From contig QCTG01000002.1 of assembly GCA_003211235.1 (NCBI GenBank), positions 1 through 64,000 of the forward strand: DNA of 64,000 bases, given 5' to 3'. The notes beneath the pieces were generated by a model. That model worked only from the letters and a program-made list of their open reading frames with translations. It made no database searches and was not told the DNA's origin. Position numbers and translations under genes: made by a program. Below are positions 17,762 to 26,816 of this stretch, one piece after another (position 1 is the stretch's first letter; each line of letters begins with the position of its first letter). Source of the DNA: Synechococcus sp. AG-673-B04. GTDB lineage: Bacteria > Cyanobacteriota > Cyanobacteriia > PCC-6307 > Cyanobiaceae.

Positions 17762-19696
17762 ATGCACCTCGGAGACTTAATTCATCCGAATCAGCTGCAC
17801 GGCCTGAGCTTGTCTCAGCTTGAAGATGTCGCTCGGCAGATCCGCGAACGTCATCTCGAAGTTGTCTCCACCAGCGGTGGCCACCTTGGACCTGGCCTTG
17901 GTGTGGTTGAACTCACCCTGGCCTTGTATCAGACGCTCGATCTGGATCGAGACAAAGTTGTGTGGGATGTGGGGCATCAGGCCTATCCCCACAAATTGAT
18001 TACCGGTCGTTTCAAAGATTTCGACAGTCTCCGTCAACAGAACGGAGTTGCCGGATATCTCAAGCGTTCAGAAAGCAAATTCGACCATTTCGGTGCCGGC
18101 CACGCCAGCACATCCATTTCCGGGGCTCTGGGGATGGCGATGGCCCGTGATAACCGAGGAGAGGATTTCCGCTGCGTTGCTGTCATCGGCGATGGCGCGC
18201 TGACGGGGGGAATGGCCTTGGAGGCGATCAACCATGCGGGTCATTTGCCTGAGACTCCATTTCTGGTGGTGCTGAATGACAACGACATGTCGATTTCGCC
18301 TCCGGTGGGAGCCTTGTCGCATGCGCTGAATCGGGCCCGCCTCAGCCCGCCGATGCAGTTCCTCTCCGGCAGCGTTGAAGAGAGCATGCGCAATCTCCCC
18401 TTTATGGGTGGAGAGCTGCCGGATGAGCTGAACCGCCTCAAGGGCAGCATGCGTCGCCTGGCTGTTCCCAAGATCGGTGCGGTGTTCGAGGAGCTTGGCT
18501 TCACCTATATGGGGCCGATCGACGGTCATGACATCGGCGCGATGATGCGGACCTTCCAGGCCGCTCACCGAGAGGGTGGACCAGTTCTTGTTCATGTCGT
18601 CACCAAGAAGGGCAAGGGATATCCCTATGCCGAGGCGGATCAGGTTGGGTATCACGCACAGTCGGCCTTCAACCTGAACACCGGCAAGGCGATTCCCTCA
18701 AAATCCCCCAAGCCATCCAGCTACAGCAAGGTTTTCGGTCAAACCCTCGTCAAGCTCTGTGAGCAGAACAGCCGGGTGATCGGCATCACAGCGGCGATGG
18801 CGACGGGAACAGGTCTCGACCTTCTTCAGAAGGCCATTCCGTCCCAGTATGTGGATGTGGGGATCGCGGAGCAGCACGCTGTCACCCTCGCAGCGGGCAT
18901 GGCTTGCGAAGGTCTGAGGCCCGTGGTGGCGATCTACAGCACCTTCCTTCAGCGTGCTTTCGATCAGCTCATTCACGACGTTGGTATCCAGAAACTGCCC
19001 GTCACCTTTGTTCTCGATCGTGCCGGCATCGTTGGTGCTGATGGCCCCACCCATCAGGGCCAATACGACATCAGCTATATGCGTGCAATCCCCAATTTCA
19101 CAGTGATGGCGCCCAAGGATGAGGCTGAACTGCAGGGCATGCTCGTGACCTGCCTTGAGCACGATGGCCCCACGGCCCTGCGTATTCCGCGTGGGTCGGG
19201 TGTCGGCATGCCCCTGATGGAAGAGGGCTGGGAATCCCTGCCCATTGGGCGTGGTGAATTGCTCCGGGAGGGAGATGACCTGCTGATCGTTGCCTATGGC
19301 GCCATGGTGCATCCCGCCTTGGCAACCGCGACGCTGCTGGAGGAGATCGGCTTGTCCACCACGGTGGTGAATGGTCGTTTCATGCGTCCCCTCGATGAGC
19401 AGTTGCTGCATCCGCTTGCCACCAGGATCAAACGGGTTGTCACGATGGAAGAGGGGGCTGTGGCTGGAGGATTCGGCGCTGCGGTGCTCGAATCGTTCTC
19501 CGATCACGACATCCCCGTATCGATGCTGCGCATCGGCATCCCCGATCAACTGGTGGATCACGCCAGCCCTCAACAAAGCAAGGAGTCACTCGGTCTGACC
19601 CCGTTGCAGATGGCTGAGCGAATTCAGAGCCGCTTCAATCTTAGTGGTCCTGCCTTCACGGCAAGCAGCAAGGCTGTTCAATCCGTCAAGGGCTGA
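17762..19696 (+). CDS. dxs: 1-deoxy-D-xylulose-5-phosphate synthase
   Basis: The entry enzyme of the MEP isoprenoid pathway, condensing pyruvate with glyceraldehyde 3-phosphate using thiamine diphosphate. The ATG at 17762 gives 644 residues starting [12 protein letters not shown], the family N-terminus; the longer frame from 17618 would overlap ilvA. The TPP-binding GDGALTGG starts at residue 143. The catalytic His of the N-terminal region is in [12 protein letters not shown], and the transketolase-like centre ([13 protein letters not shown]) is intact. The neighbouring flavoprotein resembles geranylgeranyl reductases, so both may serve isoprenoid metabolism. Confidence 0.96.
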   Translation: MHLGDLIHPNQLHGLSLSQLEDVARQIRERHLEVVSTSGGHLGPGLGVVELTLALYQTLDLDRDKVVWDVGHQAYPHKLITGRFKDFDSLRQQNGVAGYLKRSESKFDHFGAGHASTSISGALGMAMARDNRGEDFRCVAVIGDGALTGGMALEAINHAGHLPETPFLVVLNDNDMSISPPVGALSHALNRARLSPPMQFLSGSVEESMRNLPFMGGELPDELNRLKGSMRRLAVPKIGAVFEELGFTYMGPIDGHDIGAMMRTFQAAHREGGPVLVHVVTKKGKGYPYAEADQVGYHAQSAFNLNTGKAIPSKSPKPSSYSKVFGQTLVKLCEQNSRVIGITAAMATGTGLDLLQKAIPSQYVDVGIAEQHAVTLAAGMACEGLRPVVAIYSTFLQRAFDQLIHDVGIQKLPVTFVLDRAGIVGADGPTHQGQYDISYMRAIPNFTVMAPKDEAELQGMLVTCLEHDGPTALRIPRGSGVGMPLMEEGWESLPIGRGELLREGDDLLIVAYGAMVHPALATATLLEEIGLSTTVVNGRFMRPLDEQLLHPLATRIKRVVTMEEGAVAGGFGAAVLESFSDHDIPVSMLRIGIPDQLVDHASPQQSKESLGLTPLQMAERIQSRFNLSGPAFTASSKAVQSVKG

Positions 19697-19711
19697 TCGG
19701 AGATCCTGTCC

Positions 19712-20878
19712 TTGCAGGCCTTGATTGCCGGTGCTGGACCTGCTGGCTGTCATCTAGCCATTCGACTGGCGCGTTCCGGCTGGCGCGTCACTCTGGCTGA
19801 TCCGTTACCGGATCCAAGGCGCAACGCTTATTCCAGCGGCGCATTGCCGCTGAGGGATGCGAACCGTCTTTTCATTCCACAGGCGTGTCGTTCAGCGCAC
19901 TGGTGGGGTTGGCAGTTACTCAACCCTGCGGGAGTGGAACACCAGTGGTGGTCTGATGATGCCCTCGGGGTTGTGCTCGACTTCGCTGCCTTCAGGTCCT
20001 GGTTATGGGGCGAGGCCGTGAAGGCCGGTGTAGAGCTGCTGCCGGGGCGACGCGTGCGACTGCTGCGGCTTGACGCAGACAGCGCCGTGGTGAGGATTCA
20101 GACCAACGGCGAAGCCAGTGAAGAGCGGGTGTGCTCTCACCTGGTGGATGCGACCGGGGCGCGTCGTGTTCTTCTGCGCCAGGCCGGAGTTGAGGTTGAT
20201 TCTCCAGAGGATCCGCTTCTCTCCGGGGAGGGAAGCGAGTGGTTGCTTCAAGGAAATGACCGAACCACGGCGAGATGGAGGGACCGGCTCAGCTTCATGC
20301 TCGGCAGCCAGTGGATACCGCATGGCTACGGATGGGTTTTTCCCATGGGTGATGACCAGCTGAAGGTGGGGATCTGCCGCTTGGCTCCACCCACTGGGTC
20401 GCGGGCTTCGATCAACACAGCATTGAAGCGATTGCTCAACCTCTGTGGATTGGATCAACTGCCTGTTCTGGACCGCCATGGTGGCCTTGTTTCCAGCACG
20501 GTCAACCGTCGAGAGACGTCTGGTTCAGGGGTGCTTCGCGCAGTGGGTGATTCGGCGAGCACCGCCAATCTGCTTGGAGGGGAAGGCATTCGCCATGCCA
20601 TGGACAGCGCCGATGTTCTGGCGGAGTGTCTTGTCTCTGGAGCGACGCTGCAGGACTACCAGCTGAGTTTGAAACGCCTGTTCAACTGGCGGTGGCGAGT
20701 CTCCAATCGACTGGCACGCAGAACCTGGTGGGGGCTCAACAACAATTTCGCTGATGAGCGCATGGACCGACTCATCAGCGGATTGTCCGAACAGACCTCG
20801 GCTGAAGACCTGTCCGAACTGCTGTTTGATTACCGCTTCGAGCGCTATGGCTGGAGATTGCTTCCCTATCTGCGCTGA
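19712..20878 (+). CDS. FAD-dependent oxidoreductase, geranylgeranyl reductase-like
   Basis: The 388-residue protein opens with a dinucleotide-binding fold (ALIAGAGPAGCHLAIRLARSGWRVTLAD), and near residue 280 has the FAD-contact motif GDSASTANLLGGEGIRHAMDSA typical of the geranylgeranyl reductase/lycopene cyclase-like superfamily. The start is TTG, 15 bases after dxs, preceded by a GGAG element. The tryptophan-rich HWWGWQLLNPAG region may line the substrate pocket. Substrate unknown; the link with dxs suggests a prenyl or carotenoid compound. Confidence 0.82.
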   Translation: MQALIAGAGPAGCHLAIRLARSGWRVTLADPLPDPRRNAYSSGALPLRDANRLFIPQACRSAHWWGWQLLNPAGVEHQWWSDDALGVVLDFAAFRSWLWGEAVKAGVELLPGRRVRLLRLDADSAVVRIQTNGEASEERVCSHLVDATGARRVLLRQAGVEVDSPEDPLLSGEGSEWLLQGNDRTTARWRDRLSFMLGSQWIPHGYGWVFPMGDDQLKVGICRLAPPTGSRASINTALKRLLNLCGLDQLPVLDRHGGLVSSTVNRRETSGSGVLRAVGDSASTANLLGGEGIRHAMDSADVLAECLVSGATLQDYQLSLKRLFNWRWRVSNRLARRTWWGLNNNFADERMDRLISGLSEQTSAEDLSELLFDYRFERYGWRLLPYLR

Positions 20879-20890
20879 AGGGGACTCTCT

Positions 20891-21148
20891 TCAGAGCATG
20901 CCGCGTGCAGCCATGCCCTGAATAGCGCCGATGCCGATGATGTGGCCCAGGCTGGTGGTTCCCAGCAGAGCGGCATGGCCCATTCCGCCGAAAAAGGCTG
21001 GATTCGGCAACTTGGCACCTTCGTTGGGGTGCTTGATGGTGGCTTTGCCCACAACGATGGCGATCACGTTGCAGACGATCATCACCACGGCGACCTTGGG
21101 AGACCAGCTCACTGTTGCGGGTGCGATGGCGAGCAGAGGAGACAGCAT
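20891..21148 (-). CDS. psaK: Photosystem I subunit PsaK
   Basis: PsaK is a peripheral two-span photosystem I subunit involved in antenna binding. The 85-residue product (ATG at 21148) has the family pattern: first span in VAVVMIVCNVIAIVVGKATI, the loop KHPNEGAKLPNPAFFGGMGHAALLGTTSLGHIIG with its conserved LP..FGG and GHxxG residues, and a second span to the C-terminus. A GTG at 21157 would add three residues. The gene ends 12 bases from the convergent oxidoreductase gene. Confidence 0.93.
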   Translation of the reverse strand: MLSPLLAIAPATVSWSPKVAVVMIVCNVIAIVVGKATIKHPNEGAKLPNPAFFGGMGHAALLGTTSLGHIIGIGAIQGMAARGML

Positions 21149-21206
21149 TCGAACCACAGAGCGACACCATATTTTCTCGCAAATGAAGCATTTGCAGCGG
21201 GCTCTC

Positions 21207-21497
21207 TTAAGAGTTGTTCACCCTCTGTTGATCCCGCTGCCATAACCCGATCACAAGAACCGCATTGCCCAGGGTGAGAAAGGCCTCGGCTCCGCCGTGG
21301 AGTGCGTCCACATCCACCAGCTCCGCCTGACAGCAGCGTTGGGCCAGTACGGCAGCAATAATGGTGACCAGGACGAACAGAAGTGTGAGGCGAAACCCCC
21401 AGACCGCTAGGGAGGGAAGGGTTTCACTGCGTTGAATCCAGCGCAGAAACAGCAGATAAGGCAGCAGAGAGAGGGCGAAGAGTGGTGCTGGATCCAT
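21207..21497 (-). CDS. DUF3593 family membrane protein
   Basis: The 96-residue protein has three hydrophobic segments (about 4-18, 32-52 and 70-84) and the pattern DPAPLFALSLLPYLLFL...GFRLTLLFVLVTI...VDALHGGAEAFLTLGNAVLVIG characteristic of DUF3593, a family of cyanobacteria and chloroplasts with no known function. It follows the DUF2499 gene by 7 bases; the two families are commonly neighbours in cyanobacteria, so they may act together. Confidence 0.85.
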   Translation of the reverse strand: MDPAPLFALSLLPYLLFLRWIQRSETLPSLAVWGFRLTLLFVLVTIIAAVLAQRCCQAELVDVDALHGGAEAFLTLGNAVLVIGLWQRDQQRVNNS

Positions 21498-21504
21498 GGG
21501 TGGC

Positions 21505-21783
21505 TCACTCAGGCGCGGGTCGGTTCAGCAGCTGCCAGGCAGCCCAGGCAAGCCCGATGTTCCCCGTGAGGGTGAGGGCGGCCTGCAGGGTCACAAGCGG
21601 CCGAAGGGTTTCGCTGTTGTCGTAGAGATGCCAGGTGCATGCCGCCATGGCGCTGATTAAAGCCGGAAGCATCGCCAGGGCAAGGCCTGTCAGCCCACGC
21701 TTCTGGATCAGCACGATGGCAACGCTCCACTCGATCACCGAGGCGACGTGGATCCACCAGGTCCCGAGAGATAAAACATGCAT
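21505..21783 (-). CDS. DUF2499 family membrane protein (Ycf49-like)
   Basis: The 92-residue protein starts MHVLSLGTWWIHVASVIEWSVA and has three predicted spans, with ACTWHLYDNS in the loop; these blocks identify DUF2499, which I associate with the plastid-encoded Ycf49. Function is unknown. It is the first gene of a probable DUF2499-DUF3593-psaK transcript and diverges from the csaB-like gene over 57 bases. Confidence 0.85.
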   Translation of the reverse strand: MHVLSLGTWWIHVASVIEWSVAIVLIQKRGLTGLALAMLPALISAMAACTWHLYDNSETLRPLVTLQAALTLTGNIGLAWAAWQLLNRPAPE

Positions 21784-21840
21784 GGGTCGACCCTAAACAA
21801 GCTGCGCAGCGGATAATGACGATGAATTCAAGGTGCGTCG

Positions 21841-22905
21841 GTGGTTGATCGTTCCGCTGCGACGCTCCTCCTCTGCGGTTATTACGGCGAAAAAAATCTC
21901 GGTGACGATGCGCTGCTCACCGTTTTGCTCGAGGATCTTCCAGCCAGCTGCCGGTTGTTGATCACAGCCAGTGATGGCAACGTTCTCCATCAGCTCTGTC
22001 CTTCGGCCAGGAGGGTGAATCGGCGCTCGCTTCAAGCGGTTGTCGCGGCCGTCGGAACGGTTGATGCGGTTGTGCTGGGCGGCGGCAGTTTGCTGCAGGA
22101 CAGCACAAGCTTTCGAAGCCTGATCTATTACCTCGTTCTGATTGCAACGGCCCGATTGCGGCGACGCCCTGTTCTGCTTTGGGGGCAGGGTCTTGGACCT
22201 CTGCATCGGCCCATCAGCCGCTGGTTGGTTCGCATGATGCTTCCGTTGTGCAGCAGTGCCAGCTGGCGCGATCAGACATCGTTCTCTGTTGCGAAACGCT
22301 GGGCCCCGAACCTCACGATGGATGTCGCCCCAGATCCGGTGTGGCAGCTGCCTCAGAAGGAGTGGGCAGGGGGGGATTCCATCGTTCTGAGCTGGCGACC
22401 AACGCCGCTGCTGGATTCGCAGGGATGGCGCTGTTTGCTGGAAGCTCTGGCCGCTGTGGCGGACCGACTCGATGCTCCGGTGTGTTGGCTGGCGTTTCAT
22501 CAGGAACAGGACGCCCCGCTGCTTCCCTCACTGCGGGAGCAGAAGCTCATTCCAGAGAACCTTCTGCATCGCAGCCACACCGTTGTCCCCACAGAACTGA
22601 GCACGGTCTTTGAGCAGGTGCGCACGGCGCGCCTTGTGATTCCGATGCGATTGCACGCTCTGGTTCTGGCCCGTCTGGCTGGATGTCCCATCGCTGCCCT
22701 CAGCTACGACCCCAAGGTGGAAGCCGCCGCGGACATGGCCGGTATTCGGTGGCTGCCTTTGGCTCAGCTTCCCGATTCAGCAACCCTTGCTGAGCAGTGG
22801 AACGAAACGGCGGATCAGCCTCCGTCCAAGGACGGCATCGAGACGATCCGCAGGGATGTTTCGCGTCATGGGCAACGGCTCCGTCAGGCGTTGCAACTGC
22901 TTTAG
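21841..22905 (+). CDS. csaB: Polysaccharide pyruvyl transferase, CsaB-like
   Basis: CsaB-type enzymes add ketal-linked pyruvate to cell-wall polysaccharide, which in other bacteria anchors S-layer proteins. The N-terminus (LLLCGYYGEKNLGDDALL), the VVLGGGSLLQD motif, GQGLGPL and the C-terminal RLHALVLARLAGCPIAALSYDPKV block are family hallmarks. Length is 354 residues from a GTG start. The 3' end overlaps the convergent ggtA gene by 4 bases. Confidence 0.88.
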   Translation: MVDRSAATLLLCGYYGEKNLGDDALLTVLLEDLPASCRLLITASDGNVLHQLCPSARRVNRRSLQAVVAAVGTVDAVVLGGGSLLQDSTSFRSLIYYLVLIATARLRRRPVLLWGQGLGPLHRPISRWLVRMMLPLCSSASWRDQTSFSVAKRWAPNLTMDVAPDPVWQLPQKEWAGGDSIVLSWRPTPLLDSQGWRCLLEALAAVADRLDAPVCWLAFHQEQDAPLLPSLREQKLIPENLLHRSHTVVPTELSTVFEQVRTARLVIPMRLHALVLARLAGCPIAALSYDPKVEAAADMAGIRWLPLAQLPDSATLAEQWNETADQPPSKDGIETIRRDVSRHGQRLRQALQLL

Positions 22906-23876
22906 GAGCGGCTGAGGCGTTGTTCGCTGATCGGATCGAAATGGTGCTCGTCCTGAGGCGACCAGCTCACACCAAGATGTTCGCCGGGTTGAAAGTCAGC
23001 TGAACAAAGCATCTGCAGCTGGCCAGCGGCGCCCTCCAGCAGCAGGAGTTGATTGGCCCCAAGCCACTCCCGTCCGATCAGCCTGCAGCGATCTCCGTTT
23101 TCATCCGGGCGAAGGTGCTCCGGTCGGATTCCGATGCATGCTCCGTTCGTCTTGTTCAACCAGTTGATCTGGGGGCGACCGATGAACCCTGCGATGAACC
23201 GGGTCGCGGGTTTGAGATACAGCTCCTGCGGTGTACCGATCTGTTCGATGCGTCCGTTTCGCAGCACGGCGATGCGATCGGCAAGAGCCATCGCTTCCTG
23301 CTGGTCATGCGTGACGTACAGCACCGGTTGTGGTCCTTGCAGAATCAGGCGTCGGAGCTGAGGGCGCAGTTCATCGCGCAACTGGGCATCCAGGTTGCTC
23401 ATCGGTTCATCCAGCAGATAAACGCTCGGATTGCGCAGAAGGGCTCTGCCGAGGGCCACCCGTTGCCGCTGACCGCCTGACAATTGCTCGGGGCGCCGGT
23501 CCGCTTCGTTGACCAGTTGAACCGTGCTCAGGACAGCATCGATCTGCTCCCGACGCTTCGCAGGAGCCATCCCCCTGATCTTCAATCCCAGGTCCAGGTT
23601 GTCCCGGACGCTTAGGTGCGGGAAAAGGGCGTAGCTCTGAAACACCATGCCAATGCGTCGTCCCTCCGCCGGTATTCCGTCCAGGGAGCGGCCCTCCAGT
23701 TCGATCCCGCCTTCATCCGGATGTTCCAGTCCAGCGATCAAGCGAAGGGCGGTGCTCTTGCCGCAACCGCTCGGCCCCAGCAGTGCCACACATTCACCGG
23801 TCAGAACCTCAAGGTTCAGATACCGCAGGATCCAGCGGGAGCCATAACGCTTTCCGAGTGTGTTCAGCTTCAGCAT
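22902..23876 (-). CDS. ggtA: Glucosylglycerol ABC transporter ATPase
   Basis: A MalK/UgpC-type ABC ATPase: Walker [10 protein letters not shown], signature LSGGQRQR, Walker B VYLLDEP, switch His in VTHDQQEA, then a C-terminal regulatory domain with the TOBE-like GIRPEHLRP block. It is the last gene of the ggpS-ggtB-ggtC-ggtD-ggtA run, sharing one base with ggtD, which supports the assignment to glucosylglycerol (also sucrose or trehalose) uptake. The substrate is inferred from context. Confidence 0.87.
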   Translation of the reverse strand: MLKLNTLGKRYGSRWILRYLNLEVLTGECVALLGPSGCGKSTALRLIAGLEHPDEGGIELEGRSLDGIPAEGRRIGMVFQSYALFPHLSVRDNLDLGLKIRGMAPAKRREQIDAVLSTVQLVNEADRRPEQLSGGQRQRVALGRALLRNPSVYLLDEPMSNLDAQLRDELRPQLRRLILQGPQPVLYVTHDQQEAMALADRIAVLRNGRIEQIGTPQELYLKPATRFIAGFIGRPQINWLNKTNGACIGIRPEHLRPDENGDRCRLIGREWLGANQLLLLEGAAGQLQMLCSADFQPGEHLGVSWSPQDEHHFDPISEQRLSRS

Positions 23877-24694
23877 CAGCCCTTCACAGCTCCATTGGTG
23901 AGACCTGCCACGATCTGCCGCTGACAGAGCAGCACTAGCGCCAACAGGGGCAGGGAACCCAGCACCGTTGCAGCGGCATAGGCCCCATAGGGGACCGCGT
24001 AGATCGACGATCCCGCGATGCGCGCCATGGCGACCGGAAGGGTGAGCAGATCATCACGACTCAACCAGGTGAGTGCGATCGGGTATTCGTTCCAAGCGAA
24101 CAGGAACACCAGAATTCCGGTGCTGGCGGTGGCTGGTGCGATCAACGGCATAAGCACCCAGCGCAACCGATCCAGCAGACCGAGTCCTTCCAGGCGGGCT
24201 GCATCGTCGAGCTCATTCGGGAGACCCTCGAAGGCCGAGATCAGCAACAGCAGCGCCAGCGGAAGCGCCAGACCGGCATAGGGCAAAGCGATGGCTAGAA
24301 GGTTGTTTCCCATCTGAAATGCTCGTGCCAATTCCAGCAGTGCCAGGAACAACAGCACATAGGGAAACAGCGCTGCGGCCCCAACAACTGTTCTGATCGT
24401 CCTGCGGAAGGCCGGAGCCATCCGCGCGATGCCGTAGGCAGCCGGCACCGCCAGCAGCAGTGTGAGCAGAGTTGACAGGCCGCCCACAAGAGAGCTGTTG
24501 AACAGGTAACGCCAGAAGGGCGGATCACCACTCAGCAGTTCGCGATAATGAGCCAGCGTCCACCGTTGCTGAAAAGGGATATCGGCGTTCACCAGAGCGT
24601 CGCTGCTCGTAAACGATGTGATCAGCTGCCAGAGCATCGGCAGCAAAGACCAGATCAGCAATAGCGCGATCCAGAGGGGTCGGGATCTGTTCAT
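23876..24694 (-). CDS. ggtD: Glucosylglycerol ABC transporter permease (MalG type)
   Basis: A 272-residue inner-membrane permease with six predicted spans. The EAA loop, DDAARLEGLGLLDRLRWVLMPLI, places it in the carbohydrate-uptake CUT1 family, MalG branch. Its start overlaps the end of the upstream permease gene by four bases, so the two are likely translationally coupled. The name rests on synteny with ggpS. Confidence 0.86.
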   Translation of the reverse strand: MNRSRPLWIALLLIWSLLPMLWQLITSFTSSDALVNADIPFQQRWTLAHYRELLSGDPPFWRYLFNSSLVGGLSTLLTLLLAVPAAYGIARMAPAFRRTIRTVVGAAALFPYVLLFLALLELARAFQMGNNLLAIALPYAGLALPLALLLLISAFEGLPNELDDAARLEGLGLLDRLRWVLMPLIAPATASTGILVFLFAWNEYPIALTWLSRDDLLTLPVAMARIAGSSIYAVPYGAYAAATVLGSLPLLALVLLCQRQIVAGLTNGAVKG

Positions 24695-25557
24695 GACTTC
24701 AGTGGGCGCAAAAGCCCGCTGATCTGCAGCAGAACAGCGGCTGTGAAAATCACCAGGCTGAGCAGCACAAAGCCGGCCAGCATCACCGTGGCGCTGTAGC
24801 CAAAGTCGAGAAAGCGCATCGCATTGAGATAGGCGTATTGAGCGATGCTTTCAGTGCTGCCAGCAGGGCCCCCGCCTGTGAGCACCTGAATCAGATCGAA
24901 CACGCCTGCGGCCTGGGCGGTGCGAAACAGAATGCCTATCAGGATGTAGGGGGTCAGCAAGGGCAATGTGATCGCAGTGAGGGCCTGGCGTGTCTTACCT
25001 CCCTCCAGCCGAAAGGCGCTGTAGAGATCATCGGGAATGGTCTGGAGGCCTGCCAACAACAACAGCGTGATGAAGGGGGTTGTCTTCCAGACGTCAGCCA
25101 TCACCGTGGCTAACCACGTCCAGTCGGGATTGGAGAGAAGATTTAGGGGCGACAGCCCTGCGGACTGGGCCATCTGCTCCAGAGGCCCATATGGAGTGTT
25201 GAAGATCCAACGCCAACCCAGCGCCATCATCGTGGTGGGCAGTGCCCATGGCAGCAAACTCAAGGCCCGAACCACCCCGCGCCCGCGCCAGCGTTGGTCC
25301 AGAAGCAGTGCCATGGCCAGAGCCAGCACAATCTCCAGTCCCACGGACAAAGCGGCGAAGCGCAATGTCTGCACTGCGTCCTGCCAGAAGCGGGCATCCT
25401 CCAGCAGCCGAATCCAGTTGGCACCTTGATTGGAAACCGGTTCCAGGCCGGTGAGCACGGAGCTGGCATGCATGCTCAGCCAGCTGTAACGGAGCATCGG
25501 CCAGCCGAACACCAATGCCATCAGCAGCAGAGCTGGGAGGGCCAGCAACCCGTTCAA
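24691..25557 (-). CDS. ggtC: Glucosylglycerol ABC transporter permease (MalF type)
   Basis: The 288-residue permease has six spans and the EAA-type loop DDLYSAFRLEGGKTRQALTAITLPLL. It is the MalF-type partner of the adjacent MalG-type subunit. It overlaps the upstream binding-protein gene by four bases (25554-25557) and the downstream permease by four. Confidence 0.86.
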   Translation of the reverse strand: MNGLLALPALLLMALVFGWPMLRYSWLSMHASSVLTGLEPVSNQGANWIRLLEDARFWQDAVQTLRFAALSVGLEIVLALAMALLLDQRWRGRGVVRALSLLPWALPTTMMALGWRWIFNTPYGPLEQMAQSAGLSPLNLLSNPDWTWLATVMADVWKTTPFITLLLLAGLQTIPDDLYSAFRLEGGKTRQALTAITLPLLTPYILIGILFRTAQAAGVFDLIQVLTGGGPAGSTESIAQYAYLNAMRFLDFGYSATVMLAGFVLLSLVIFTAAVLLQISGLLRPLKS

Positions 25558-26816
25558 GACACCCCTCCAGCCGAGCGCAACAATGTGAGCGTTGCGCCTT
25601 GCAGTTGATCCATGGCCTGATCGGGATCGCGCTTTTCAGTGAGCAAGCCACTGAGCTGGCGTTGCAGCAAATCACTCATCTGCGCATAGAGCGGTGTGAT
25701 CGGTCGAGGCTCCGCAATGGATAGTGCCTCCTCCAACTGAGGCAGCACAGGTGATGCCTCCAGAAGTTCCGGATCGTGGAACAGGGCGGCATGGGTGGGG
25801 GTGTAGCCCTGCCTTAAGAAGCGGTCCCGTTGCGCATCCGGGCTGGTGAGGGCGCGAATCGCTTCGGCAGTGGCCTGCTGGTGGGGGCTGCCGCGCAGCA
25901 GGCTGAATCCCCAGCTCCCCAGTGTTGCGGCAGGAGATGCTCCGGGTTGGGCCACCATCGTTGTCACACCAACGCGCCCCTTGACGGCGCTACTGTCGGA
26001 CTGCAGCTCAGCCCAGGCGTAGGGCCAGTTGCGCATCAGCGCTGCATCGCCCGATTTGAAAGCCTGAAGGGTTTCAGGTTCGGAGTAATTGCTCACCGCC
26101 AAGGGGCTTGTTCCCTGGGTGATCAGTTGTTGCATCCAATGCGCGGTCAGACGGGCTGCTTCCGAATCGAACGTTGGCTGCCCTGTCTCAGGATCGAGCC
26201 ATGTGCCCCCGAAGGCGCTGAGGAATTCCACAAAGTTGCAACTAAGGCCTTCGTACTGGCGTCCCTGCCAGACAAAACCCTCTTTGACCCTGCCTTCGGC
26301 TCGCAGATTCTGGGCGATCCGCATGAGCTCCTCGGCGGTTTGAGGCGGCTCTGGCATCAGGTCCTTTCGCCAGTAGAGCAGACCCACATCTGCACCGAAC
26401 GGCCAGCGATACAGGGCACCATCGACGCTGTTGCCCAGCTGGGCACCGGCCACCAGCGATTCGATGTCGTCGCTGTCAAACCAGGGATCTAAGGGTTGCA
26501 GCCAGTCAGCGGCCACATATTTCGGCAGCCAGGTGACGTCGACCAGCAGTGCATCAAAGGGAGGCGTCCCCAGAAGAAGACTGCTGATGGCCAGATCCGA
26601 GATGGATTCGGTGTCCCTTGGCCCTCTGATGACGTTCAACGCGATGCGGCCGTTGTTTTCGGCGTTGAACCGCTTCACCTGATCGGCTGTTGCGTCGACA
26701 AAGGGCGCCGGCATAAGGATCGTGACTTGCTCTGGGCGATGCACGCTGCTCCAGCCGATGGAGCCTGCCAGCAGCAGACCCATCAGCATCAACAGCAGGC
26801 GACGCATCAACGGCAT
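25554..26816 (-). CDS. ggtB: Glucosylglycerol ABC transporter substrate-binding protein
   Basis: A 420-residue family-1 extracellular solute-binding protein. The N-terminus is a signal sequence or anchor (RRLLLMLMGLLLAGSIGW) with no lipobox cysteine, so the protein is probably soluble in the periplasm or held by an uncleaved anchor. The body has the VTILMPAPFVDATADQVKRF start and the SGDAALMRNWPYAWAEL segment usual in sugar-binding proteins. It shares one base with ggpS. Uptake recovers compatible solute that leaks out, or scavenges it from the environment. Confidence 0.85.
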   Translation of the reverse strand: MPLMRRLLLMLMGLLLAGSIGWSSVHRPEQVTILMPAPFVDATADQVKRFNAENNGRIALNVIRGPRDTESISDLAISSLLLGTPPFDALLVDVTWLPKYVAADWLQPLDPWFDSDDIESLVAGAQLGNSVDGALYRWPFGADVGLLYWRKDLMPEPPQTAEELMRIAQNLRAEGRVKEGFVWQGRQYEGLSCNFVEFLSAFGGTWLDPETGQPTFDSEAARLTAHWMQQLITQGTSPLAVSNYSEPETLQAFKSGDAALMRNWPYAWAELQSDSSAVKGRVGVTTMVAQPGASPAATLGSWGFSLLRGSPHQQATAEAIRALTSPDAQRDRFLRQGYTPTHAALFHDPELLEASPVLPQLEEALSIAEPRPITPLYAQMSDLLQRQLSGLLTEKRDPDQAMDQLQGATLTLLRSAGGVS